Both the position numbers and the translations under genes were made by a program. Below, one piece after another: positions 8,380 through 15,778 of a stretch of 64,000 nucleotides of DNA. Source of the stretch: Algoriphagus aquimarinus (lineage in GTDB: Bacteria; Bacteroidota; Bacteroidia; Cytophagales; Cyclobacteriaceae); the NCBI RefSeq assembly GCF_007997215.1, contig NZ_VORW01000009.1:1-64000 (forward strand), given 5' to 3'. How positions within the stretch are numbered: the stretch's first letter is position 1; every line of letters begins with the position of its first letter. Under the pieces are notes generated by a model that saw only the letters and a list, made by a program, of their open reading frames with translations, did no database searches and was not told the origin of the DNA.

Positions 8380-8780
8380 TGGGGAATATTTTTGAAGATG
8401 ATTTTAGGGATTTTTTAAATGCCCTGAATAACCAAGGAGTAGAATACATACTTGTGGGTGGCTTTTCTGTGATTATTCATGGTTACCCTAGAACAACTGG
8501 TGATATAACTGAAAACAATTATATAAAGCTTGTTAAAGCTTTCTATGAATTTGGAATGCCTGTCTTTGATATGACTCAGGAAAATTTCCTTAATCACAAA
8601 GAATGAGATGTTTTTTCTTTTGGGAAATCCCCAGTGGCAATTGATATTATGACAGCTGTAAAAGGGCTGGAATTCAATAAAACTTTTGAACAAGCAAAGA
8701 TCTATGATGACGGAGGGCTAAAAGTCAGAACAATTCATAAAAACGATCTAGAGAATTTAAAAAGCAAAAACAAACACTTC
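8379..8780 (+). pseudogene. Decayed nucleotidyltransferase-fold gene
   Basis: The frame from ATG 8379 reads NALNNQGVEYILVGGFSV, the GG-S-type start of an MNT/AbiEii-like nucleotidyltransferase, then GYPRTTGDI. The expected D-x-[DE] acidic stretch after GDI is missing, so the catalytic Asp pair looks deleted. An in-frame TGA at 8604-8606 interrupts the ORF, after which recognisable sequence resumes in the same frame (DVFSFGKSPVAIDIMTAVKG, then GGLKVRTIHKNDL). The C-terminus also looks shortened before ENLKK. Internal deletions plus a stop mean it is not functional as it stands. In intact relatives the pair behaves like a toxin-antitoxin-type or mobile accessory module, but the role is not established here. 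Confidence 0.7.
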
Positions 8781-9224
8781 CTAGTGATCAAAGCAAAATG
8801 ATGCAAATGCCACTAAAAAAATAGTGGAGCACGAAGGAAGAAAATACCTATTAATTCAGGGGGCATTAAGTCTGAAAGCTTTTGCAAAAAAGCTGTTGAA
8901 TCCTGTGTAAAAAGGCTTGGAGTCCTTAATACTCTTGTGAAGCACACCGCTGTTCAGCCCCCCCCAAAAAAATTCGCTCAAAAAGAAGCCAAAAGGGAAA
9001 AGCTAAGCGCCACATTTTTCATCACTCCACTATCTACCCAAACTGGGAATAAAGATTCTCAGACAAACTATAGGAGGAATTTTTTAGCGCTTTCAATCTT
9101 TGATCAAATCCTAAAAAACCTTGCTTCTGGGTTAACTATGCATGATTTAACTTTTTTAAAGGTAAGGAATCTCCCAAAGGCATCCAGATTGCCTATTTAC
9201 ATCTACACTAAAAAATCAACGATC
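8781..9224. other. Gene-free region before the acidic-protein operon
   Basis: A frame is open through much of 8937-9224, but its translation is low in family-like character (poly-Pro/Lys start from a C8/A7 run at 8959-8973). The first credible start is the ATG at 9225. The rest looks like decayed DNA continuing from the pseudogenes. No repeat or RNA gene was recognised. Confidence 0.45.
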
Positions 9225-9521
9225 ATGACTAATCATAAGCCAACAAACCCAAAAGATTCGATCAACAAAACCACGGAAGAACTTGCCGAAGAGGCTAGAG
9301 TGACCAAAGAAGACCTTAAAGCTCTTGGGCCCAAAAGTGCCAATCTAAGTGATGATGGTGGAGATGACGAGCAGTTACTGCATAGAAAAGATAAGATTGA
9401 CTTCGGAGGCGAAGGTCTAGATGTGCCCGGAAGCGAATTGGATGACGCACAAGAAAAAATAGGCTCAGAAGACGAGGAAAATAATGCGTATAGCCAAAGT
9501 AACGAAGACGAAGAAAAGTAA
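9225..9521 (+). CDS. Small acidic protein with a Glu/Asp-rich C-terminal tail
   Basis: A 98-residue protein from the ATG at 9225; the longer frame from 8937 was rejected as non-protein-like. It is polar and probably disordered, with TEELAEEARVTKEDLKALG near residue 25, LSDDGGDDEQLLHRKD near 52, and an acidic end of the form EDEENNAYSQSNEDEEK. No transmembrane segment or cysteine is visible. It is followed 2 bp later by the DUF1704 carboxypeptidase and then an ATP-grasp ligase, so it is in their operon. I do not recognise a named family. Its acidic C-terminus makes it a candidate substrate of the two enzymes, which is a hypothesis only. Confidence 0.6.
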   Translation: MTNHKPTNPKDSINKTTEELAEEARVTKEDLKALGPKSANLSDDGGDDEQLLHRKDKIDFGGEGLDVPGSELDDAQEKIGSEDEENNAYSQSNEDEEK

Positions 9522-9523
9522 GG

Positions 9524-11359
9524 ATGATCGATAAAAAGACAAAGGAAGCCATTGCTAACTCTCTTAAAACGGGAAACACCCTAAACATGCGTTTGGGAAA
9601 GAATATCCGTTTTAAAATTGAAAGAAGGCTTCCTTTTTTATTGGTTTACAGATACAAGGAGGGTGACAAAAATCCTGTTTCAGGATTGGTGGTCACAGAA
9701 AGCTCTTATCTCATTGCAGATTCTTCCACTGACAACAATAGCGAAGTAGCCATTTTGGTCAAAGACCTTGCGAAAGGAATCGCAGACGACTATGGCAGCG
9801 TGATGATCATGGAAGTCTGGATAGGAAAACCTGACAGTAAAACTTTTGTCATCAAAGCGGCAAAAGATAAGGCACCTAATACGGTAAAAGCACTTCAAGA
9901 AGGATTGGAGAAATTTTCGATTAATCATGCTGGTTTGGATGTGGTAGTAGAAGAGACTACAATCAGACATGCAGATGGCATCTCTGATTTCCTTACCCTC
10001 AAGCAATGTCAGGAGGCTGGTATTTATCTGTTGGGGTTGGAGATTCCGCCCTTTTTCCAAGGTGAGCATTCAGGCGAGTTCTATTACCTAGTTTTCAAAG
10101 AGTTCAAACGTGCCTTTTCTGGCATTCTTAGAAAATCAATTTTTGAATTCCTCCGAGTGCAGACTTCATTTGATATAGAAAATTATCAAAAACTAGGAAG
10201 TACTGCTATAGACAATGCCGTATGGGAAGTGGATAAAAAGCTCTCAGAGATTGAAGCGAAATATCAGTTTCTTATGCTTATTTCCCCTACAAACACCCTA
10301 CAGGCTAAGGAGGAATTTATTTCCAGTCAACATAAAATCAATCCTAAATTTCTTTACAGAAACTTGCCCGTTGATCCAGACAGATTGAAAGAGGAGCTTT
10401 TCTCCATCAATTTGAGAGATATAGAAGACCCTACCCTTGCATTCTTATACACAGAAAAGCGCGAGGAACTGGAAAAGCAAATCACCATGCTGAAAGAGCG
10501 AGGCTCAAAGAATTTCATGTATAGCAGCATTCGTCTATACAGTTCTCCGGGAGTTAATCTTTTCGAGACTGCAAAATACCTGTTGAAAACACTTCCTCAT
10601 GATAGCTATGAGGATGTTAAATGGATAGACTGCTATGATCTCGCAAAAATTTGCACAAACGAAATCGACAAATACAGAGAAATCTATCCTAAACTGGATG
10701 CCAAAGTCGAGGTCAAACATGACATCGTCGGAATGCTGGTATCAAGAGGGCAACTCTATATTGGCGAAAGCTTCAAAGTTCCTGAGCATAGAGTTCAAGC
10801 TTTGGTGCATCACGAAGTCAGTACACATGTGCTCACTTTCTACAATGGAAAGATGCAGCCGTTTGACCAAATGAGTAGCGGATTTGCAGATTATGATGAA
10901 TTGCAGGAAGGATTGGCTGTTTTAGCAGAATACCTCGTGGGTGGTTTGACCAATAATCGTCTCAGAATTTTAGCAGCAAGGGTAATTGCTGGAAGAACTT
11001 TAATTGAAGGTCAGACTTTTGAAGAGACCTACAGAACCTTGACCGTCGAGTACGGCATGACTCCAGAACAGGCCTTTCAAATAACAGCCAGAACTTATCA
11101 AGGTGGTGGATGCACCAAAGATATTATTTACCTGCGGGGGCTTATCAAACTGGTGGATTACCTACAAAACGGAGGAGAATTAGAGCCACTTTATGTAGGT
11201 AAAATAGGCTTCAAGCACATCCCTCTCATTCAGGAATTGAAAATCAGAGGGATTATAAAACCTTCACCACTTTTCCCTTCTTACCTAAAAACCGCAGAAG
11301 CCAAAGATCGCCTAGAAAAACTCAAATCGGGAATGGATCTGCCCGAACTAGTCAATTAA
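9524..11359 (+). CDS. DUF1704 (QEGLA-motif, MATCAP-like) metallocarboxypeptidase
   Basis: A 611-residue protein of the family often named flavohemoglobin expression-modulating QEGLA motif protein. The zinc motif HExxxH is at residues 430-435 (HEVSTH). The QEGLA motif, holding the third ligand Glu462, is at 461-465. Eukaryotic relatives (KIAA0895/MATCAP) are tubulin tyrosine carboxypeptidases that remove a C-terminal residue from an acidic tail. The first 200 or so residues form an extra N-terminal domain (FLLVYRYKEGD..., GIYLLGLEIPPFF near 165-180) not present in the short family members. No signal peptide, so it is cytosolic. It sits 2 bp after the acidic protein and 16 bp before the ligase. 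The proteolytic role is inferred from the motif. Confidence 0.85.
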   Translation: MIDKKTKEAIANSLKTGNTLNMRLGKNIRFKIERRLPFLLVYRYKEGDKNPVSGLVVTESSYLIADSSTDNNSEVAILVKDLAKGIADDYGSVMIMEVWIGKPDSKTFVIKAAKDKAPNTVKALQEGLEKFSINHAGLDVVVEETTIRHADGISDFLTLKQCQEAGIYLLGLEIPPFFQGEHSGEFYYLVFKEFKRAFSGILRKSIFEFLRVQTSFDIENYQKLGSTAIDNAVWEVDKKLSEIEAKYQFLMLISPTNTLQAKEEFISSQHKINPKFLYRNLPVDPDRLKEELFSINLRDIEDPTLAFLYTEKREELEKQITMLKERGSKNFMYSSIRLYSSPGVNLFETAKYLLKTLPHDSYEDVKWIDCYDLAKICTNEIDKYREIYPKLDAKVEVKHDIVGMLVSRGQLYIGESFKVPEHRVQALVHHEVSTHVLTFYNGKMQPFDQMSSGFADYDELQEGLAVLAEYLVGGLTNNRLRILAARVIAGRTLIEGQTFEETYRTLTVEYGMTPEQAFQITARTYQGGGCTKDIIYLRGLIKLVDYLQNGGELEPLYVGKIGFKHIPLIQELKIRGIIKPSPLFPSYLKTAEAKDRLEKLKSGMDLPELVN

Positions 11360-11375
11360 CTAAACCACTAACTAT

Positions 11376-12419
11376 ATGAAAATTGGAATCGTAGTAAATC
11401 AAATCGAGACCGAAACGGCTGCTTATAGCACCACAATGATTTCGTCGGCCGCTGTTCATCGCGAGCACGAGGTCTATCTTATTTCTGTCGGCCAACTCAG
11501 TTACTTAGAAAACGGTCATATGGGTGCGATTGCAATTAAAGCTCCAAAGACGAAATTCAGGAGTTTGGAAAAATATATGGAGGCGATTCACAGTCCTGAA
11601 GCTGAAAAGGTTTCTATCTCCTCTGCGGACTTAGATGTCTTATTTCTTAGAAACAATCCTTGCGAGGAATTTGGTGAGCGTGCTTGGGCACAGACAGCAG
11701 GTATGATCTTTGGCCAAATTGCCATGGCAAAAGGAGTTCTGGTAGTCAATGACCCATACTCCCTCATGTCTTCATTCAACAAAATGTATTTTCAGCATTT
11801 CCCAGAGGAAGTTCGACCACGAACTATCATCAGTAGAGATTCAGATGAGATCAAAGAGTTTTACAAAAAAGAAAAGAAAAAGATCATATTAAAGCCTCTT
11901 CAAGGCTCAGGCGGAAAGGATGTATTCCTTGTCGACTCCGACAAAAACATGAACCAAATCGTGGAAACGATCAATAGATATGGTTTTGTCATTGCTCAAG
12001 AATACCTTCCTGCAGCTAAAAACGGAGATATCAGAGTCATCATGATGAATGGAAAAATTCTGGAAGTAAAAGGGAAAGTTGCGGCTATCAATCGTGTAAA
12101 TAACAATGATATCAGAAGTAATCTTCATACGGGAGGAAAAGCAATTCATGCTGAAATCACCGATGATATCCGCAGACTTTGCGAAATCGTCGGGCCAAAA
12201 CTAGTAAGAGACGGGATGTTTATGGCTGGCATAGACATAGTAGGCAATAAAATAATGGAGCTGAATCTAGATAGTCCAGGAGGCATCAATGCAATGCATA
12301 GACTGGAAGAAGTTGACTTTTGTTCGGCAATGATTGAAGCTTTGGAGCGTAAAATCAATTACCAAAACCATTATGACGGCACACTCCCAAATGCCTTTTT
12401 GGCAACTTTGGATCTATAA
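11376..12419 (+). CDS. GshB-like ATP-grasp ligase
   Basis: A 347-residue ATP-grasp enzyme of the prokaryotic glutathione synthetase type. Visible are ILKPLQGSGGKDVFLV (about 170-185, ATP-binding Lys and glycine loop), GDIRVIMMNGKILEV (about 211-225, central strand), SNLHTGGKA (about 249-257) and ELNLDSPGGI (about 291-300, Mg-binding Glu/Asn). The N-terminal preATP-grasp domain carries LDVLFLRNNPCEEFG. It forms an amide or peptide bond using ATP. A true glutathione synthetase would need GshA, which is not nearby. Linkage to a carboxypeptidase and a small acidic protein suggests a RimK- or TTL-like protein-modifying ligase as an alternative. Same operon as the two preceding genes. Confidence 0.82.
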   Translation: MKIGIVVNQIETETAAYSTTMISSAAVHREHEVYLISVGQLSYLENGHMGAIAIKAPKTKFRSLEKYMEAIHSPEAEKVSISSADLDVLFLRNNPCEEFGERAWAQTAGMIFGQIAMAKGVLVVNDPYSLMSSFNKMYFQHFPEEVRPRTIISRDSDEIKEFYKKEKKKIILKPLQGSGGKDVFLVDSDKNMNQIVETINRYGFVIAQEYLPAAKNGDIRVIMMNGKILEVKGKVAAINRVNNNDIRSNLHTGGKAIHAEITDDIRRLCEIVGPKLVRDGMFMAGIDIVGNKIMELNLDSPGGINAMHRLEEVDFCSAMIEALERKINYQNHYDGTLPNAFLATLDL

Positions 12420-12433
12420 TCCGGAAAGTCACA

Positions 12434-12475
12434 AAAAAGAGGGGGAAAGCTATTAGTAGCTTTCCCCCTCTTTTT
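12434..12475. terminator. Bidirectional terminator between convergent genes
   Basis: A perfect 18-bp stem (12434-12451 with 12458-12475) with a 6-nt loop and A/T tracts on both sides. It serves the ATP-grasp gene on the plus strand and the aspartoacylase-like gene on the minus strand. Confidence 0.85.
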
Positions 12476-12493
12476 CACCTAATCCAAATTAAA

Positions 12494-13441
12494 TCAATCC
12501 GCAGGCATTACGATAAAGAATCCATCTGAACCCTGCTTTTGATACAATGGCAAAAACACACGTGAGTCAGAATCTGCAAGAATTTCCTTTCCATCTAGTT
12601 TTGCCAAAAGCTGTCCTTTCTTTACCGCAGAGAAATTCTCAAAACCGGGTTCCATCACAAACTCCTGATCTTCCTTAAGATCTAATCTGTAGGTTACTTC
12701 AAAATTATCCTGAGTAGGCGATGATTTTTTTAGCAAATCGTGGTAATACGCATAGTCAATCACACTTCGATCTAACAATCCATTATCCACCATTACCACC
12801 CATATCGCGGCCTCATGGTAATCTACTGATTGAGGATCTTCATGTTGTCCAGCTTCCATCGTAAATCCCGTATGACCTTTCAGCGTCAAAAAATGGTCAA
12901 AATGGCCTGGGATATATTTCTCTATTCCTTTCACCACAGGCAAAGGCATTTTTTTAGCGAAATTAAAACTCTCCGGTTTTTTATTAACACTGATATACGG
13001 AGCCGTTTTAGATGAAGTGGTATGCAAATCCATAAACAGAAAGTCCTCCTGCTTCTTGTTGTTTTCAATAGCCTCTACTATCAAGGAAAGATCATGAAAC
13101 TCCGAACCTTCCTGAAATCCTGCAGCTTCTCCGGTTTTAAGTTGCTCCGCAAACTCAGGAGTACAAACTCTATTCAAGTCTTTATCTATCAGTCGTACGC
13201 CCTTTTTCAAAGCTGCCATATTTCCTGACACCCCTATTAGCTTCCCTTTTAAATAAGGCCTATTGGTTTTCAGTTTATTAAATACCCGCTGCAAAGCCAG
13301 TATTCCACTAGGTTCATTCCCATGAATACCAGCGCTAGCCAGCAAATATGGGCCGGGTCTAGAGTTCATCCCATCTGTAGGATACTCCCCTATTATTCTT
13401 GTCAATTTATCTGAGTTGAATATCTCGCTATTAGAGGTCAT
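12494..13441 (-). CDS. Succinylglutamate desuccinylase/aspartoacylase-family hydrolase
   Basis: A 315-residue zinc hydrolase of the M14-like AstE/ASPA family. The start is placed at the ATG 13441 (MTSNSEIF); the upstream extension is not family-like. The zinc motif is in ASAGIHGNEPSG (His and Glu, about 37-48), followed by DKDLNRVC (about 85), FMDLHTTSSKTAPY (second zinc His, about 135-148) and GFTMEAGQHED (catalytic Glu, about 200). A C-terminal beta-barrel-like region follows. It would cleave an N-acyl amino acid or similar amide. It converges on the ATP-grasp/DUF1704 operon across a shared terminator. A related deacylase-type gene accompanies rimK in some bacteria, so a functional link is possible but not shown. 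Confidence 0.82.
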   Translation of the reverse strand: MTSNSEIFNSDKLTRIIGEYPTDGMNSRPGPYLLASAGIHGNEPSGILALQRVFNKLKTNRPYLKGKLIGVSGNMAALKKGVRLIDKDLNRVCTPEFAEQLKTGEAAGFQEGSEFHDLSLIVEAIENNKKQEDFLFMDLHTTSSKTAPYISVNKKPESFNFAKKMPLPVVKGIEKYIPGHFDHFLTLKGHTGFTMEAGQHEDPQSVDYHEAAIWVVMVDNGLLDRSVIDYAYYHDLLKKSSPTQDNFEVTYRLDLKEDQEFVMEPGFENFSAVKKGQLLAKLDGKEILADSDSRVFLPLYQKQGSDGFFIVMPAD

Positions 13442-13977
13442 GGCTAGTTGGTTAGGTTCTGTATAAAAAAAGCCAAAGACCATACCTCAAATCATGTAAA
13501 ACTCAGAGATCTTCCTTAATCAGCTGCATAGCTAGTTTCAGCGCAAAAAACAGTATTATACAGATAGAGTCAGCAGATCTACTTTCAATTAACTGCGCTT
13601 TACCAGCCTATTCTGAGTGAGACATTCCTCGATTTGAGACCACAGCAAAGTCATTAGAAAAATCCACATATTGGGAACTAAAAAGATCACAATGAGTACT
13701 TTACAGACATGGCGGTAGCAGTATCACATTGCCTAAAAAACAATTTTGGATTTTTTAATAAATCAATATTTTTTCAAATATGTCATCCCAATACATGCTC
13801 TTTCAACTGCCAGACCTTTATAATAAGCATTAGATCAAAAAATTATACTAAAACCAACACATATGAAATCAACGTTTTTGCACGAAAGATGTAAAGATTT
13901 TTTTTGGGTAGAATTTTGAGCTAATAAGTATAGTAACCTTTTCCTCCTAAGTAAGGGGGCTGAAAACTAAACCAACT
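13442..13977. other. Gene-free region
   Basis: About 530 bp of A/T-rich DNA without a credible ORF, RNA gene or repeat. A TTTTG and a TAACCTTT lie at about 13914-13942 upstream of the lipoprotein at 13978 and may be its promoter, but the spacing is not ideal. Confidence 0.4.
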
Positions 13978-14361
13978 ATGAAAACTCAACTAGTAATTTA
14001 TCCTGCGATGATAGCACTACTGTGTATGTCCTGTGGAGAAGATAAAAAAGACACATACGAAGAGAGTATAGAAGCTCAAAATGAAATGAGTGGCCCAATG
14101 CATGAAGGTGATACCAATATGGTGAAGCGTGATGGAACATTACTAGATGGCACTATAGACCAAACTGACACGGTGAAGCTACCCTCTCAGGTACTTGAGG
14201 TAATTTCAAATGACAAAGCGCTTTCCGTGGATAAAATCAGAAGTAAAAGAAAGTTCACCGAAAATGGGATTACCTATTACGAGGTCCAATTCATGACTCC
14301 GGATGAAAAAACCCAGACTATGATTTTTGATGAAACCGGAAAAATTAAATCTGAAGATTAA
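13978..14361 (+). CDS. Small lipoprotein of unknown function
   Basis: A 127-residue protein with a lipoprotein signal peptide (IALLCMSC, Cys at about 19). The mature part is short and charged, with no recognised domain. The C-terminal half (VLEVISNDKALSVDKIRSKRKF, NGITYYEVQFM) resembles the small periplasmic PepSY/BLIP-like beta-lactamase-inhibitor-type folds, which often read as YYEV-F followed by a D-G-I end (here ETGKI). That comparison is weak. It stands alone between a gene-free stretch and the DUF421 gene, with no operon partner. Confidence 0.65.
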   Translation: MKTQLVIYPAMIALLCMSCGEDKKDTYEESIEAQNEMSGPMHEGDTNMVKRDGTLLDGTIDQTDTVKLPSQVLEVISNDKALSVDKIRSKRKFTENGITYYEVQFMTPDEKTQTMIFDETGKIKSED

Positions 14362-14552
14362 TAGATATGATTAGGCGATGATGCCTCCTTTGACCGACTG
14401 TAGATCACCAAAAGTTTACTAGTTAAGAAGTCGAATACGCGTTAAGTAAAGTAAGGCTGACAGGTAAACCCAAAATAGATTCTAGTATAAATATAGGATC
14501 ATGAAAATCGAAAGTTGAGAGGAGGCGCCATCGTTTATTTCTAGGGAGAATT

Positions 14553-15263
14553 ATGAAACCAGAGCAATCAGTGGATCTTTTTGATGTTAATCGCTTGCTG
14601 ATGGGCGAGGGTATACCTTTTTCCTTTCTTGCAGAAGTACTACTTCGTACTACTGTTATGTTTTTTATACTTCTTATTATACTACGCCTCTCAGGGAAGC
14701 GAGGAATTAAGCAACTCTCTGTATTCGAATTAGCTATAATTATATCCTTAGGCTCGGCAGCGGGTGACCCTATGTTTTATGAAGATGTCGCTTTACTTCC
14801 AGCGATTCTTGTATTAATAATCGTCATCAGTCTCTATAAACTCATCACCTACCTTACCGGTAGATTTGAAAAGGTAGAAGAGTTTGTGGAAGGGAAACCG
14901 GTCAAATTAATTGAACATGGCAAAATCCTTTATAAACCATTCCGTAAAGAATCACTGGCCTATGATGAGCTATTTTCCCAACTTCGTCAACAAAGCGTAT
15001 CGCATCTCGGTCAAGTGCAAAGCGCCTATCTAGAAACATCAGGAGAACTGAGTATTTTTTATTTTCCTGATGATGAAGTCATTTCCGGCTTGCCTATTTT
15101 ACCTGATATTTATGATTTTCCTTGTACAGAATTTCACTTAGGTACAACATACAGCTGCAAGCACTGCGGAGAATTGAAGCCAGATCTTCAGCCTTCAACT
15201 ACTTGTCCTATTTGTGGTGAAAATGAATGGTTGGAAGCTAGTCATAGTCCACGCATGAATTAA
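14553..15263 (+). CDS. DUF421/YetF-like membrane protein with C-terminal zinc ribbon
   Basis: A 236-residue protein. About three transmembrane segments lie within residues 20-105 (TTVMFFILLIILRL, LAIIISLGSAAGD, AILVLIIVISLYKL). A DUF421 cytoplasmic domain follows (VKLIEHGKILYKPFRKESLAYDEL, then LRQQSVSHLGQVQSAYLETSG). The end adds a rubredoxin-like or zinc-ribbon knuckle pair, CKHCG at about 205 and CPICG at about 222, which most YetF homologues lack. Function of the family is not firmly known. It follows the lipoprotein after 190 bp and is not clearly cotranscribed with it. A palindromic mobile element lies 150 bp downstream. Confidence 0.8.
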   Translation: MKPEQSVDLFDVNRLLMGEGIPFSFLAEVLLRTTVMFFILLIILRLSGKRGIKQLSVFELAIIISLGSAAGDPMFYEDVALLPAILVLIIVISLYKLITYLTGRFEKVEEFVEGKPVKLIEHGKILYKPFRKESLAYDELFSQLRQQSVSHLGQVQSAYLETSGELSIFYFPDDEVISGLPILPDIYDFPCTEFHLGTTYSCKHCGELKPDLQPSTTCPICGENEWLEASHSPRMN

Positions 15264-15412
15264 ATGACGGTCTATTTCTTTTGAAAAGCATAAAACACAA
15301 TTGCAACAATCCAATCCATATTGAAAACGTAACAATCCCTAAAACTCTTCTCCTTGCTATTTTAAAGATCCATTAAATAGAGAATTAGGTGCCTTGAAGA
15401 GCAAATTATAAC

Positions 15413-15643
15413 TATTTTATTATGTGTATTCGGATACCTGCACGTATGTTCAATCAGGCTTCGACTGCGCTCAGCCTCCGGTCAATTTTGGTTTAAAGGG
15501 AGAGGGAGGGAATGCGGCGGTGCCGCATTCCCTCCCTCTCCCTAGACTTTAAACTTAAATTCGGTCCTTGAGCGCAGTCGAAGGGAAGGTATTCAAAATA
15601 TTATTTTAGTACGTGCATTCAAGCGAATACACATATATTTTAT
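15413..15643. mobile_element. MITE-like palindromic element with 8-bp direct flanks
   Basis: The element is a long interrupted palindrome, 15421-15635. Paired arms, outermost first, are 12 bp (15421-15432 with 15624-15635), 8 bp (15439-15446 with 15610-15617), 15 bp (15459-15473 with 15569-15583), 6 bp TTTAAA (15492-15497 with 15548-15553) and 21 bp (15498-15518 with 15522-15542) around a 3-nt tip. The octamer TATTTTAT directly flanks both ends (15413-15420 and 15636-15643), as expected of a target-site duplication. It encodes no protein. It is not a simple terminator, because the arms extend over 215 bp and are imperfect between blocks. Confidence 0.7.
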
Positions 15644-15736
15644 TCTGGCATTGCCAATATCAGAGTTTCAGAAGCCAAGCTTTACTTACTTTTTCAATTT
15701 ATCCCTTATGTAATAAAAGTTACCATCTAATGAGGT

Positions 15737-15750
15737 ATCTAAATTTAGAT
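15737..15750. promoter_or_regulatory. Possible operator, palindrome ATCTAAATTTAGAT
   Basis: A perfect 14-bp palindrome 28 bp upstream of the sulfide:quinone oxidoreductase start. A second offset inverted pair, CCATCTAA (15723-15730) and TTAGATGG (15750-15757), overlaps it. The location suits a repressor or activator site; no regulator gene is adjacent. Confidence 0.35.
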
Positions 15751-15778
15751 TAGATGGAATTTAAAAGACCCAATAATC

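Noticed and set aside
8937..9224. Upstream part of a longer ORF before the acidic protein
   Set aside because: The translation starts in a homopolymer-rich stretch (poly-C, poly-A) and does not look like protein; the first credible start is at 9225.
9225..12419. Glutathione biosynthesis operon
   Set aside because: No glutamate-cysteine ligase is present and the neighbours are a carboxypeptidase and an acidic protein; GSH synthesis cannot be excluded but is not supported by context.
15498..15542. The 21-bp GC-rich stem as a simple terminator of the DUF421 gene
   Set aside because: It lies about 235 bp past the stop, has no T-tract, and is the core of a larger 215-bp palindrome with direct flanks.
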